Shown: piece by piece, positions 15,239 through 24,674 of the stretch
How positions within the stretch are numbered: position 1 is the stretch's first letter
Layout of the letters: each line of letters opens with the position of its first letter
Origin: an uncultured Bacteroidota bacterium
GTDB taxonomy: Bacteria; Bacteroidota; Bacteroidia; Chitinophagales; Chitinophagaceae
NCBI GenBank assembly: GCA_903854725.1
Contig: CAINWZ010000143.1
Coordinates: 1 to 43,035, forward strand
DNA: 43,035 nt
Direction: 5' to 3'
Program-made: the position numbers and the translations under genes
The notes under the pieces: generated by a model
Database searches by the model: none
Seen by the model: only the letters and a program-made list of their open reading frames with translations
What the model was told of the DNA's origin: nothing

Positions 15239-16765
15239 TTAAAATCTAATACCGTATCCAATATTAAATAAGGTTTGGTTGCCTGTAAAATTAGCATAAG
15301 TATTAGGCTTATCATTTAAACGATAAGGGAAAATAGCATCTTTAGTAGTGGAGCTAACTATTGTAAAGTCAATAAAGTTTCTATTCGTTCTGTAACCAAT
15401 ACCACCACTTAAAACTACACGTGATGCCTTTAATGTTTCGTCTTTATAAGGAGAGCCATAATAAGCTGCGCCACCTCTTATCATCCAATTACTAGTTATT
15501 TTAATTTCAGAGCCTAGTTTAAAGTTGACATTGTTTTTATAAGAAAATTTAATAGCGTCATTTACTAAATTATAATAATCGGTAGATTCTTTATCGTAAC
15601 TATTAGAATAAAAACGAGTAGCCGCATAATTTACAAATTCAAGATCTGCTGTAATAAAACCTAATGGCTGTGTGGGTTTGCTTGGAGAAGCAAAAAAGTA
15701 ACTTGTGCTCAAAGTTGTTTTCAATGGGGTGGAAACAGTGTATTCTCTTGTTCCTGGATAACCATTATTTAGTTCGCTAGAACTAGCCGATTGTATACCT
15801 GCGTATTTTTCGGTATTTGTGGTCATACTTGCGCTCATTTGATCTCTGAAAGAAATAATTTGAGGAGTATGTATGGTTAATCCAACTCTTAAGAAAGATT
15901 CAGGTTTATAAATGATACCCAATTTTGCACCTAATCCCCAACCTCTTGATGAAAAATGTTCATCAATAATAAAAGCGCCAAATGAATTATCTGGATTTGA
16001 AGTTGCATCGGCTTCTGAATAAGTAAGACTCTTTGTATAGTTAATCATGGGCATAATAAAACTTGCCCCTAGGTATAACTTATCTTCCATATTACCACCC
16101 CAACCAAAAGCCAATTCGTCATAGCTTCCAGTTGTGTAGGCATCATATGATTGATTTACGCCGGTAGAAAGAGGCACTAAGCTTTGGTATCCTGTAACAC
16201 CACCTTTTGCATCGGCTGTTGTATCTACTAAATAGGTTCTAAAAGCAAGAGAGCTTCCAAAAATATAATTACCTAATGCAGAATTGGTGTCTGCTTGGTC
16301 TTTAACAAGTTCTTCTAAATATTTTTCAGAGTAACTGCTAAAATTATTTTTACCACTAAAACTATAATGGTTATTGAAATTAGCTATCTGATTAAAACTA
16401 ATGGAGAAAGCGGTGCTTGTCCAATTGTTTCTTTTTTGGCCATCTGCAAATACGATACCTACAGATCCAAAATTAGATTTAGCATCCGTAGTAGAAGAGC
16501 TATTACCACGATAGCTGAAATTATTTGACTGCACTAAAAATTTTGGTGTCAATAATAGCTCACTGGATTTATAAAATCCTAAACCTGCTGGATTGATATG
16601 ATTGGAAGATAAGTCGCCTCCTAAAGACCCCATGGCGCCGCCCAATGCATTACTCCTTGCTGTACCGCTAGGCGTAAACCATGAAAGGCGAAGGCCATCT
16701 TCGGGCTCTTGTGCAAACATGGTTAAACTTGATCCCATTAATATTAAAAAAAATAATTTCTTCAT
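15239..16765 (-). CDS. outer-membrane beta-barrel, OmpP1/FadL/TodX-like ('hemin receptor' type)
   Basis: A 508-residue outer-membrane protein with signal peptide MKKLFFLILMGSSLTMFAQ. The mature N-terminus reads SGTARSNALGGAMGSLGGDLSSNHINPAGL, the conserved plug-like start of Bacteroidota FadL-type porins, in which the asparagine-proline-alanine (NPA) motif is typical. The rest is alternating amphipathic strands and it ends in IGYGIRF, a barrel-type C-terminal Phe. Homologues are often labelled hemin receptor without proof; transport of a hydrophobic substrate is the safer reading. It lies 57 bases downstream of the Gly-rich lipoprotein gene on the same strand, so the two may be co-transcribed. 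Confidence 0.83.
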   Translation of the reverse strand: MKKLFFLILMGSSLTMFAQEPEDGLRLSWFTPSGTARSNALGGAMGSLGGDLSSNHINPAGLGFYKSSELLLTPKFLVQSNNFSYRGNSSSTTDAKSNFGSVGIVFADGQKRNNWTSTAFSISFNQIANFNNHYSFSGKNNFSSYSEKYLEELVKDQADTNSALGNYIFGSSLAFRTYLVDTTADAKGGVTGYQSLVPLSTGVNQSYDAYTTGSYDELAFGWGGNMEDKLYLGASFIMPMINYTKSLTYSEADATSNPDNSFGAFIIDEHFSSRGWGLGAKLGIIYKPESFLRVGLTIHTPQIISFRDQMSASMTTNTEKYAGIQSASSSELNNGYPGTREYTVSTPLKTTLSTSYFFASPSKPTQPLGFITADLEFVNYAATRFYSNSYDKESTDYYNLVNDAIKFSYKNNVNFKLGSEIKITSNWMIRGGAAYYGSPYKDETLKASRVVLSGGIGYRTNRNFIDFTIVSSTTKDAIFPYRLNDKPNTYANFTGNQTLFNIGYGIRF

Positions 16766-16822
16766 AATCGATACTGTGTTTTAAAAACTTACTACTAAAA
16801 AATAATACTTGCTAAGGTGCTC

Positions 16823-17932
16823 TTATGGTATTCTTGCTGCACGTGGGCTGCTTGAAGAGGTACCTGTGCTATTAAAGCCACCACTTCTACCACCAGTATT
16901 GCTATTGCTATTATTGTTGTTGCTACTGCTTTGGTAATTTGTTTTATTATTATTGCTGCTATTTGTTTGATTTTGATTGCCTCCGTTGTAATTATTATTG
17001 TTAGAGAAAGTACGAGAAGGGCGATCATAGCTATTAGCATAATTTGTATTGCTATTATTGGTGACCACACGTTTCATTAAATTTCCAAAATTACTATTTA
17101 AGGTAGGGTTACTTGTATACCTTGTATTTCCTGTTGTCGTGTTTAAACTGTTATTGGTGTTATTATAACCACGGGTATTTCTATAAGCTGCAACAACAGT
17201 TGGAGTAGCTTGACCTATGTTTTGTTGATAGGGTCTACCGTTATTTACAAATCCACCACCACCGTTATAATGTATTCCACCGTATGGTTGATAGTAGCCC
17301 GCGAAGTAAGGGTTCCAGCCTCCGTAACCGAATCCACCAAAACCGCCGTAGCCGAATCCACCGTATCCTAAACCAGCCCATCCACCATATCCAAATCCAC
17401 CATATCCATATCCACCATAGCCAAATCCACCATATCCAAATCCGCCCCATCCGCCATAACCACCCCAGAAAGGATCATAGCCCCATCCACCAAATCCACC
17501 AGCCCATCCGCCATAACCGCCCCATCCACCATAACCACCCCAGAAAGGATCATAGCCCCATCCACCATAGGCGCCGGCCCATCCGCCCCATCCCATTCCA
17601 AATCCCATATTGAAACTTGGATTGTTCCAATAGCCATAATCGTCAATGGTTGACCAGCGGTTTCTATTAGCTACTTTTAATCTTAAGTAACGATCATCTT
17701 GATAATTTTGATACTCTTGATATTCGCCTTCTTGAGATACTTCATTTTGTGCATTATCAATGGCAACTAATTTTTCTGAAGTCACTACTTTATTGTTGGG
17801 CGTATAATATAAATCATCCGTTGCCACACTGGTAGCTTGTTGTAAACTTGTACAACTTGCGCCAAAAAAACTAAGAGCCACTAGGCATATGGCGATTAAC
17901 CTTAAATTAGTGTTAGTTTTTATTGTGTTCAT
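16823..17932 (-). CDS. Gly/Trp/Tyr-rich repeat lipoprotein
   Basis: A 369-residue protein with lipoprotein signal: MNTIKTNTNLRLIAICLVALSFFGASC, lipidated at Cys27. After a charged segment (about 60-95) comes a block at about 100-225 built almost wholly of Gly, Trp, Tyr and Phe, with GGWGYDPFWGGYGGWGG present twice and many GYGGFGYGG units. The remainder is Asn/Ser/Thr-rich. No enzyme domain is seen. Bacteroidota carry similar low-complexity lipoproteins of unknown function; a surface matrix, adhesive or amyloid-prone role is inference. The lipid anchor and the neighbouring FadL-like barrel point to the outer membrane. Several short ORFs in the track over 17265-17646 are shadows of this repeat. 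Confidence 0.8.
   Translation of the reverse strand: MNTIKTNTNLRLIAICLVALSFFGASCTSLQQATSVATDDLYYTPNNKVVTSEKLVAIDNAQNEVSQEGEYQEYQNYQDDRYLRLKVANRNRWSTIDDYGYWNNPSFNMGFGMGWGGWAGAYGGWGYDPFWGGYGGWGGYGGWAGGFGGWGYDPFWGGYGGWGGFGYGGFGYGGYGYGGFGYGGWAGLGYGGFGYGGFGGFGYGGWNPYFAGYYQPYGGIHYNGGGGFVNNGRPYQQNIGQATPTVVAAYRNTRGYNNTNNSLNTTTGNTRYTSNPTLNSNFGNLMKRVVTNNSNTNYANSYDRPSRTFSNNNNYNGGNQNQTNSSNNNKTNYQSSSNNNNSNSNTGGRSGGFNSTGTSSSSPRAARIP
17285..17610 (-). repeat. Gly-rich coding repeat block with a 39-base exact direct repeat
   Basis: Short degenerate units such as CATATCCAAATCCACC (+ strand) recur across the block. One 39-base stretch is identical at 17454-17492 and 17529-17567, 75 bases apart (25 codons), so the duplication keeps frame. 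This is a site prone to copy-number change. Confidence 0.85.
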
Positions 17933-17972
17933 TTTGGTAAGTTTTAGGTTTTAATTTGACCCTTATTTAGCA

Positions 17973-17980
17973 TACATTTG
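17973..17980 (+). promoter_or_regulatory. -7 promoter element of proS
   Basis: TACATTTG is an exact TAnnTTTG match in the 131-base divergent gap. A TTTG lies upstream at 17955-17958, but the spacing (14) is short. The predicted leader to the proS ATG is about 75 bases, longer than elsewhere in this window. Confidence 0.45.
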
Positions 17981-18063
17981 CTAGTCTAAAGGTACAGAAA
18001 AATGACATATAGAGCGTTTTTCGTACATCAATTATTACTATAAAAATTGTTAAGATTTTTACC

Positions 18064-19542
18064 ATGGCAAAGGAACTAACTACAAGGGCGCAGGATTATT
18101 CACAATGGTATAACGACCTCGTTATTAAAGGGGAGTTGGCGGACTATAGCGCCGTGAGGGGATGTATGGTCATTAAGCCTTATGGTTATGCTTTATGGGA
18201 GAATATGCGCGATGTCTTAGACAAAATGTTCAAGGATACTGGTCACCAAAATGCCTATTTCCCATTATTTGTGCCAAAATCGCTTTTTGAGGCTGAGGAA
18301 AAAAATGCAGAAGGCTTTGCAAAAGAGTGTGCCGTTGTTACCCATTATAGATTAATTGCAGATCCAAACAATAAAGGAAAGCTTATGGTAGATCCAGAAG
18401 CTAAATTAGAAGAAGAGTTAATTGTACGTCCAACAAGTGAGGCTATTATTTGGAATACCTATAAAACATGGATTCAGTCTTATCGCGATTTACCCATCTT
18501 AGTAAATCAATGGGCGAATGTAGTTAGATGGGAAATGCGCACGCGTTTATTTTTACGTACTGCCGAATTTTTATGGCAGGAAGGACATACAGCGCATGCA
18601 ACAGCAGTGGAAGCAGTTGCAGAAACGGTGCAAATGTTAAATGTCTATGCCGATTTTGTAGAAAATTGGATGGCAGTTCCTGTCTTAAAAGGCGTTAAAA
18701 CAGCCAACGAACGTTTTGCAGGTGCAGAAGATACTTATTGTATTGAAGCGTTGATGCAGGATGGAAAAGCTTTGCAAGCAGGCACCTCACATTTTTTAGG
18801 TCAAAATTTTGCTAAAGCATTTGATGTAAAATTTAGTGATCAAAATAATAAACAAGAATATGTTTGGGCAACTAGTTGGGGTGTAAGTACACGTTTAATT
18901 GGTGGCTTGGTGATGACACATAGTGATGATGAAGGATTGGTTTTACCTCCAAGAATTGCGCCTATTCAAGTAGTGATTGTTCCCATTTATAAAGGAGAAG
19001 AACAAAAACAAGTGTTGGATGAGAAAGTAGGGGAAATGGTTAAATCCTTTAAGGCTGCAGGTATTAGAGTGAAGTATGATAATTCTGATCATGCAAGACC
19101 AGGATGGAAATTTGCAGAATATGAATTAAAAGGTGTTCCTATTAGAATTGCTATTGGCGCCAGAGATTTAGAGAACAAGCAAGTTGAATTAGCGCGCCGT
19201 GATACCAAAGAAAAAGCTGCGGTTGCTATGGAAGGATTAACGCAAACGGTTGAAAATTTATTAGTAGAAATTCAAAATAATTTATTTGAACGCGCTAAAA
19301 AATATCGTGATGAGCATATTACCAAAGTTGATACTTGGGAAGAGTTTATGCAAGTACTAGATACAAAGGGTGGTTTTATTTCAGCACATTGGGATGGAAG
19401 CGCTGATACAGAAGATAAGATTAAAGAATTAGCGAAGGCTACTATTCGTTGTATACCCTTAGACAATCCATTGGAAAATGGAAAATGTGTTTTAACAGGT
19501 AATGCATCAACACAACGTGTTCTATTTGCTAGAGCCTACTAA
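18064..19542 (+). CDS. proS: prolyl-tRNA synthetase, archaeal/eukaryal-type
   Basis: Class II aminoacyl-tRNA synthetase charging tRNA-Pro in the cytoplasm. It is the short form (492 residues) without the bacterial editing insertion: motif 1 region [20 protein letters not shown], motif 2 [20 protein letters not shown], the HTAHAT loop, [14 protein letters not shown], motif 3 near [10 protein letters not shown], then an anticodon-binding domain ([11 protein letters not shown]). The C-terminal domain, with [18 protein letters not shown] and a terminal Tyr, matches the archaeal-type. The start ATG is clear. TruB follows 20 bases later on the same strand. Confidence 0.96.
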   Translation: MAKELTTRAQDYSQWYNDLVIKGELADYSAVRGCMVIKPYGYALWENMRDVLDKMFKDTGHQNAYFPLFVPKSLFEAEEKNAEGFAKECAVVTHYRLIADPNNKGKLMVDPEAKLEEELIVRPTSEAIIWNTYKTWIQSYRDLPILVNQWANVVRWEMRTRLFLRTAEFLWQEGHTAHATAVEAVAETVQMLNVYADFVENWMAVPVLKGVKTANERFAGAEDTYCIEALMQDGKALQAGTSHFLGQNFAKAFDVKFSDQNNKQEYVWATSWGVSTRLIGGLVMTHSDDEGLVLPPRIAPIQVVIVPIYKGEEQKQVLDEKVGEMVKSFKAAGIRVKYDNSDHARPGWKFAEYELKGVPIRIAIGARDLENKQVELARRDTKEKAAVAMEGLTQTVENLLVEIQNNLFERAKKYRDEHITKVDTWEEFMQVLDTKGGFISAHWDGSADTEDKIKELAKATIRCIPLDNPLENGKCVLTGNASTQRVLFARAY

Positions 19543-19562
19543 GTCATTAGTTTTCAAATTCA

Positions 19563-20267
19563 ATGCGACAAAAACCAATACCTGATGCACTCTTACCTTA
19601 TTTAGAAGGGAAGGTATTGCTTTTAGATAAGCCACTTCAATGGACATCTTTTGATATTGTAAAAAAAGTGCGCAATCTAACACGCATCATTAAAGTGGGA
19701 CACGCAGGAACCCTTGATCCATTAGCTACTGGACTACTTATTATTTGTACAGGGAAGTTTACCAAACAAATAAATACTTATATGGGTATGACCAAAGAAT
19801 ATACCGGCACTTTGGTCTTAGGCGCGACTACACCTACTTACGATTTAGAATCGGAGCCAGAAAATTTTAAAAGTACTACAGCAGTAACTGAAACAGCCAT
19901 TCGCAATGCAACCTTTCCTTTTATGGGAGAAATTTTACAAATGCCTCCACAACATTCTGCGATAAAAAAAGATGGAAAAAGATTATATGAATCTGCAAGA
20001 TTAGGTATTGAAGTGAAAGTAGATCCTAGAAAAATAACGATAGAAAGTTTTGAGATTACTAAAATAGAGATGCCTCATGTACATTTTAAAGTAGTCTGTT
20101 CAACAGGTACGTATATTAGAAGTTTAGTCAAAGACTTTGGGGAGGCTTTACAAGTAGGTGCTTATATGAGTGCACTTCGTAGAACAAAAATTGGTGAGTT
20201 TGATGTAACTAATGCCATGCAATGGCAGGACTTAGAAACGGAAATCCATTCCTTATTGAAACAATAG
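19563..20267 (+). CDS. truB: tRNA pseudouridine(55) synthase
   Basis: TruB isomerises U55 in the T-loop of tRNAs. The catalytic Asp52 is in KVGHAGTLDPLATGLLI; LLLDKPLQWTSFDIVKKVR at the N-terminus, YTGTLVLGATTPTYDLESE, MPPQHSAIKKDGKRLYESAR and CSTGTYIRSLVKDFGEAL follow in family order. It is the short bacterial form (234 residues) without a full C-terminal PUA domain. It probably shares a transcript with proS. Its stop is two bases from the stop of the convergent TamL-like gene, with no separate terminator. Confidence 0.96.
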   Translation: MRQKPIPDALLPYLEGKVLLLDKPLQWTSFDIVKKVRNLTRIIKVGHAGTLDPLATGLLIICTGKFTKQINTYMGMTKEYTGTLVLGATTPTYDLESEPENFKSTTAVTETAIRNATFPFMGEILQMPPQHSAIKKDGKRLYESARLGIEVKVDPRKITIESFEITKIEMPHVHFKVVCSTGTYIRSLVKDFGEALQVGAYMSALRRTKIGEFDVTNAMQWQDLETEIHSLLKQ

Positions 20268-20269
20268 CA

Positions 20270-22651
20270 TTAAAAGGGAAGACCAATTCCAAATTGCAGT
20301 GCGTAATTATTTACTTTGATCCCATTCGGTTTTACCTCCGCCCATTTAAAATTTCCAATATCTAACCAACCATCATTTTGAAGACGAGTAGGGTCTTTCA
20401 TTTTAAGCGCGTAATCTATTCTTATAATAAAATAGTTGAAGTCAAGTCTAAGGCCCGTTCCTATGCCTACCGCAATATCTTTATATAATTTATCTAATTT
20501 AAAACCCGCGGCAGGATCTTGTTCTGTTTCTCTTGTGTTCCAGATATTTCCTATATCAGTAAATAAAGCAGATCCAATTTTATAAGAGCCCCATTGAAAT
20601 AAGGGAAAGCGATATTCTACATTCGTTTCTAATTGTAAATCACCAAAACGATCAAAGCTTTGGCTTTTTAAACTAGTATCATAAAACTGAGAACTACCTA
20701 ATCCCAGTTGCCTCAAACCCCAAGCACGCATACTATAAGGGCCGCCTGCTGTAAATTGTTTAAAGAAAGGCAATTGACCTTTTAAGACAGGGTCGTTGCT
20801 ATAGTTATTGCCCCAACCACCCATAAAACGCAAAGCTAATTCTGTGTATTTATATTTGTAAAGTTTTCTTACTTCTATTTCAGCTTTAATATATCTATAA
20901 ATATGAGATTGAACACTAGTGGATAATCCTAATAAGCCACCTGCTTCTTCGATGCCTATTCTTAAATAATTATTTTGATTGGGTTTTTGCAAAGAAGGTC
21001 CTTGATGTAAATAGTTAAATGTTTGGCTTATCACATTTCCCTCATTAAAAGAAGAGCGTAAAAAAGGATTTAACAATAATAAGCTATCTAATTTGGCAAG
21101 TTTTTTAATGTGATATAATTCTACATTGATAGGCTTGTAGGTCCAAGTGTCTTCGGCTCCGTTGATATTTTTCTTTATTTCATAGCCCCAATTGGTGGTA
21201 AAAGATTGAAGTTGATAATAATTTAATCTATCAATGTATGCGCCATTTAAGGAAAAGGTAGTTCGGGTGCGATTAGGATAAGTGGTTTGTTTGGGTACAA
21301 AAGGAATTATTAAATTAGGGAAGCTATAAGTATGCCCCAGATTCCATAATAAAGTTTGTGTTAAATTTTGACTACCATTATTGACGTTTAATTCAATACC
21401 TGTTCTGGCACTGGTAATGGAAGAAATTGATTTTTTTTGTACGTTTCTATCTCGATAGGTAACACTTGTAGAAAGACCTAATAAATTACCTGATATCAAT
21501 TGCGAATTATTCTTACTTCCTTCCACATCAAAATTAAAGCTATGTCTTAAGGAAGGTACCAAAAAATAATGCAGATAAACGCTATCATTTTGAAGTGTAG
21601 TTCTTGCATCTATTTGTTGCCAAGCACCAAGACCACTGAAGTTATTAAGTGTTTGGTAATATAATTTTTCGTTAAATAAGTCACCTTTTTTTATAATGGA
21701 CTGTTCTTCAAACAAAGAAGAGGCAAATTTTCGGGTAGTATAATTTTGAATAATATTTTTATACGATTCTTGTTGTGGTAATTGTTTTGTTAAGATACTG
21801 TCTGGATTATCAGCTAATTTTAAATCAGTGTAAAAAATTTGTTGTCCAATGGGATATTGCTTTAATTCGGAAGCACTATTTTTACGTAATTGAAAGCTAA
21901 GTTTCCAATTAGGGTGTTCGCTTTGTGCTTGTTTGGCAAGATTAACTTGATTGATTTGACCCATCGGGTCTAAGTTCAGTTCCATTAATTGCTGATTCAA
22001 GGTATCTACTTCCGCAAATATTTTTTCTTTTGTAAAATAATAATAACCATTGGCTCTAAATAATTCTACCAATCTATCCAGCTCGTTATTTATAGATTCG
22101 TTTGAATAAGCCATTCCTTTTTTTACGTATGCCTCCCCGCTATTTCTATTGGCAATGGATTGTAAAAGGGTATCATTTAACTCGTATACTACAGTGTCGA
22201 TAATTGTTTTCTTATTCAATTGAATTTCCATGGTTAGATGCGCTCTCCATTCTTCATTAATGGTATCTACTTTTACAATGGGGGTTAATAAAGGATGATT
22301 GTATCCTTTGGTGGCTAAATATATTTTCATAAACTGACTAGTACGTTCCAGTTTATCTTCTTGTAGGCGCAGTGGTTGAAGTAGGGTGTTAAAAAAACCA
22401 AATTGACGCACTTGTCTTGCTTTGATGCTATCATCCCAATAATTGGCTAAATCTATGGCAAGTGTTTGTTGCTCAATTTTATTGTCATCATCTTTAATAA
22501 CTACTTTATTGTCAAAAACAAAGCTCATTTGCTTTGGATAGTCATGAATTACGGCTTTTTTCAAGTCTGCACATGCATTTAATAAAAATAAAAGGCCAAG
22601 TAAGTAAAATCTTGACAAGAAACTAATATTTTTAAGCTTCCGTAATTGCAT
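20270..22651 (-). CDS. BamA/TamA family outer-membrane lipoprotein (TamL-like)
   Basis: Omp85-superfamily protein of about 793 residues. Starting at ATG 22651 gives MQLRKLKNISFLSRFYLLGLLFLLNAC, a lipoprotein signal with Cys27; the track's upstream TTG would spoil it. Residues 30-380 contain POTRA-like segments (AIDLANYWDDSIKARQVRQFG, MKIYLATKGYN). The last 400 are a beta-barrel with the lid-lock region FTAGGPYSMRAWGLRQLG (an R-A-W variant of the usual RGF/RGY motif). It ends LQFGIGLPF. A lipidated TamA (TamL) is a Bacteroidota speciality, assumed to help assemble or export envelope proteins; no tamB gene is in the window. Its start codon lies four bases from that of the divergent trmH-like gene. 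Confidence 0.88.
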   Translation of the reverse strand: MQLRKLKNISFLSRFYLLGLLFLLNACADLKKAVIHDYPKQMSFVFDNKVVIKDDDNKIEQQTLAIDLANYWDDSIKARQVRQFGFFNTLLQPLRLQEDKLERTSQFMKIYLATKGYNHPLLTPIVKVDTINEEWRAHLTMEIQLNKKTIIDTVVYELNDTLLQSIANRNSGEAYVKKGMAYSNESINNELDRLVELFRANGYYYFTKEKIFAEVDTLNQQLMELNLDPMGQINQVNLAKQAQSEHPNWKLSFQLRKNSASELKQYPIGQQIFYTDLKLADNPDSILTKQLPQQESYKNIIQNYTTRKFASSLFEEQSIIKKGDLFNEKLYYQTLNNFSGLGAWQQIDARTTLQNDSVYLHYFLVPSLRHSFNFDVEGSKNNSQLISGNLLGLSTSVTYRDRNVQKKSISSITSARTGIELNVNNGSQNLTQTLLWNLGHTYSFPNLIIPFVPKQTTYPNRTRTTFSLNGAYIDRLNYYQLQSFTTNWGYEIKKNINGAEDTWTYKPINVELYHIKKLAKLDSLLLLNPFLRSSFNEGNVISQTFNYLHQGPSLQKPNQNNYLRIGIEEAGGLLGLSTSVQSHIYRYIKAEIEVRKLYKYKYTELALRFMGGWGNNYSNDPVLKGQLPFFKQFTAGGPYSMRAWGLRQLGLGSSQFYDTSLKSQSFDRFGDLQLETNVEYRFPLFQWGSYKIGSALFTDIGNIWNTRETEQDPAAGFKLDKLYKDIAVGIGTGLRLDFNYFIIRIDYALKMKDPTRLQNDGWLDIGNFKWAEVKPNGIKVNNYALQFGIGLPF

Positions 22652-22655
22652 GTAA

Positions 22656-23396
22656 ATGATAAATAATAGTGAGCTCAAATATATTCAATCTTTTGCCCAT
22701 AAAAAACATTGGGCTGAAGAATCTGTGTTTATTGTAGAAGGGCCTAAAATGTTGCAGGAGTTATTGGCTTCGGATTGGGTGATACGCAAAATTATCGCCT
22801 TGCCCTCTTGGATTCAGTCACAGGGTCATTTACCTGCTGAAGTGGTGGAAGTAGATGAGATCATGTTAGCAAGGTTAAGCCTCTTGCAAACACCTAATCA
22901 AGTAATGGCCATAGTTGAAAAGAAGGTAGTAGCTACACCGCTTGTTTTTAAGGGAAAAGCTACTTTATTATTAGATGGGATTCAAGATCCTGGTAATTTA
23001 GGTACTATCATAAGGACAGCTGATTGGTTTGGAATCCATCAAATTGTAGTTTCTGAGGATACGGCTGGATGGTATAATCCAAAAGTTATTCAAAGCACCA
23101 TGGGGAGTTGCTTTAGAGTTGGCATCGTATCGATGGATTTACAAGCATTGCTTCAATCTAATGTAAAAAATTCCACTGTATTACCTGTTTATGGAGCAGT
23201 ATTAACTGGCAATTCAATTAATGAAACTAAAATGGCAGCTGCCAATTTTATATTAATTGGCAATGAATCAAAGGGTGTTAGAGAAAATTTACTTTCCTAT
23301 ATTTCCAACCCTATTGCTATTCCAAGAATTGGAGAAGCAGAATCTCTTAATGCCGCAGTGGCTACTGGCATTATTTTAGCAAAATTGAAAGCTTAA
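22656..23396 (+). CDS. TrmH/SpoU family RNA 2'-O-methyltransferase
   Basis: SPOUT-class methyltransferase using SAM to methylate a ribose 2'-OH in rRNA or tRNA. An N-terminal substrate-binding domain (VFIVEGPKMLQELLAS) precedes the SpoU motifs: LLLDGIQDPGNLGTIIRTAD (motif 1, with the catalytic-region Asn and Arg), FILIGNESKGVRENLL (motif 2) and IPRIGEAESLNAAVATGIIL (motif 3, knot). 246 residues is usual. The exact target cannot be read from sequence; it is closest in style to the 23S rRNA methyltransferases RlmB/TsnR. Its TAA overlaps the stop of the convergent permease gene in a shared TTAA. Confidence 0.92.
   Translation: MINNSELKYIQSFAHKKHWAEESVFIVEGPKMLQELLASDWVIRKIIALPSWIQSQGHLPAEVVEVDEIMLARLSLLQTPNQVMAIVEKKVVATPLVFKGKATLLLDGIQDPGNLGTIIRTADWFGIHQIVVSEDTAGWYNPKVIQSTMGSCFRVGIVSMDLQALLQSNVKNSTVLPVYGAVLTGNSINETKMAAANFILIGNESKGVRENLLSYISNPIAIPRIGEAESLNAAVATGIILAKLKA
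22676..22683 (-). promoter_or_regulatory. -7 promoter element of the TamL-like gene, inside trmH coding sequence
   Basis: TATATTTG on the minus strand is an exact match and lies within codons 7-10 of the opposite gene. The leader would be about 18 bases. This favours ATG 22651 over the upstream TTG, which overlaps the element itself. Confidence 0.5.
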
Positions 23397-24589
23397 TCAA
23401 ATTGAATGGCTTTTGCAGGAGAAATTTTCTTGATCCATAAAGTGGGTAGCAAGAATGAGATATAACTTATTACTGCAGTACCTATAATGACGCTACTAAT
23501 TTGAATCGTATCCATTTTAATAGGTAAGGTTTTAATAAAGTAAGCCGATTCGTCTAATTGTATCCAACCCAATTTTTGTTGTAGTAAAGAAAGGCCAAGG
23601 CCGATGAGGGCCCCTAGTAGAATTCCTGTCCAACAGATAAAACTAGCTTGGTATAAAAATATTTTTCTAATTAAATTTTGAGACGCGCCTAAGGCTGTTA
23701 GTGTGCCAATCATAGTAACTCTTTCCAACATTAAAATAAATAAACAAGTGAGGAGGTTAATGACAGCAATGATAAGCATAATGGCAATGGTCACATTTCT
23801 ATTAATTGTTTGAACGCCAATCCAATCAAAAATTTGAGGATAATAATCGGAAATGGAAGTAGCTACCCAGTTTTCAGGTAAGCTTTTTTGTAACCATTGT
23901 GTAGTAGATGGTATCGCTGCTTCTTTGTTGACGACAATCGAGTAGCCTTCTACTAGTTGGTTATTATTGAGTTGTTGTAATAATTTTAAATCGACTAATA
24001 TAAATTGGTTGTCATATTCTTCGATACCAGAGTGATATAGCCCAGCTACTTTTAATTTTCTTTGTTGAACCGATCCTGTATTTAAAAAGTAAAGTCTAAT
24101 AGTAGCGCCAATTTTGATATTGAGTTTAGTAGCAATATTGTCTGAAATAATAATTTCGTCGGAAATGCTATCTTTTAAATCTCCCTTTTTGGAAGAAAAA
24201 CCACCACCACTTTTGATAAAAGGTATTTCTGTATCGGTAGGTATTCCTCTTGCTACAACGCCTTCAATATCTTGTTCAAAAGACAATACTGTTGATTGAT
24301 TCAAGAAGGGCGTAATGCTAGTAATTGTTTTATTTGCTTGTATTTTAGCAATTGAATTGTTGTCTATACTTTGTGGTGCGCCGTTCACAGAAGCTACACG
24401 AATATGACCCCAAAATTGATATACTTTATGGGCAATTGTTTCTTGAAATCCATTGACAATGGAAAAGGTAAGTAATATGGCTGCAACACTTATGGCAGTA
24501 GCTGCAATAGAGAGTCTAACTATAAAGCGCGTATAGTTTTTCTGTTTTTGAAAACTAATTCTTTTTGCTATTTCAAAGGCGGTAGACAA
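23393..24589 (-). CDS. FtsX/LolC-LolE-like ABC transporter permease
   Basis: Type VII ABC permease with four membrane helices: one near residues 25-48 (FIVRLSIAATAISVAAILLTFSIVNG without its flanks), then a large periplasmic MacB-like domain to about 260, then three helices (TIAIMLIIAVINLLTCLFIL, ASFICWTGILLGALIGLG, ISSVIIGTAVISYISFL). In Bacteroidota such genes are annotated as LolC/E-like lipoprotein-releasing permeases, but the ATPase is not in this window. The start is TTG 24589: the frame upstream has a stop 12 codons away and no ATG or GTG between, while MSTAFEIAKRISFQKQ fits family N-termini. It overlaps the trmH-like stop. Confidence 0.87.
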   Translation of the reverse strand: MSTAFEIAKRISFQKQKNYTRFIVRLSIAATAISVAAILLTFSIVNGFQETIAHKVYQFWGHIRVASVNGAPQSIDNNSIAKIQANKTITSITPFLNQSTVLSFEQDIEGVVARGIPTDTEIPFIKSGGGFSSKKGDLKDSISDEIIISDNIATKLNIKIGATIRLYFLNTGSVQQRKLKVAGLYHSGIEEYDNQFILVDLKLLQQLNNNQLVEGYSIVVNKEAAIPSTTQWLQKSLPENWVATSISDYYPQIFDWIGVQTINRNVTIAIMLIIAVINLLTCLFILMLERVTMIGTLTALGASQNLIRKIFLYQASFICWTGILLGALIGLGLSLLQQKLGWIQLDESAYFIKTLPIKMDTIQISSVIIGTAVISYISFLLPTLWIKKISPAKAIQFD

Positions 24590-24603
24590 TGCGTAATTTT
24601 TAA

Positions 24604-24611
24604 CAAATCTA
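24604..24611 (-). promoter_or_regulatory. -7 promoter element of the LolC/E-like gene
   Basis: TAGATTTG, an exact TAnnTTTG match, lies 14 bases before the TTG start. The predicted leader is under ten bases, which supports the unusual start codon. No -33 TTG at standard spacing. Confidence 0.5.
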
Positions 24612-24674
24612 GTTTTTTCTGTTTATAAATTAGGATTAAAAGGGTAGTTTCGTAGAGACCAAATACCTGGGTAC

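Noticed and set aside
15239-16765. Haem uptake receptor
   Set aside because: The hemin receptor label for this family is unproven; the sequence looks like a FadL-type barrel without a TonB plug.
16830-16860. CACGTG-centred sequence (CTGCACGTGGGC) as a parS site
   Set aside because: The flanks do not match the parS palindrome, and it lies in coding sequence of the lipoprotein.
17265-17646. Several ORFs on both strands, rich in Trp/Ile/Met or His/Ile/Arg
   Set aside because: They are out-of-frame readings of the Gly-rich lipoprotein repeat and have no independent start or family resemblance.
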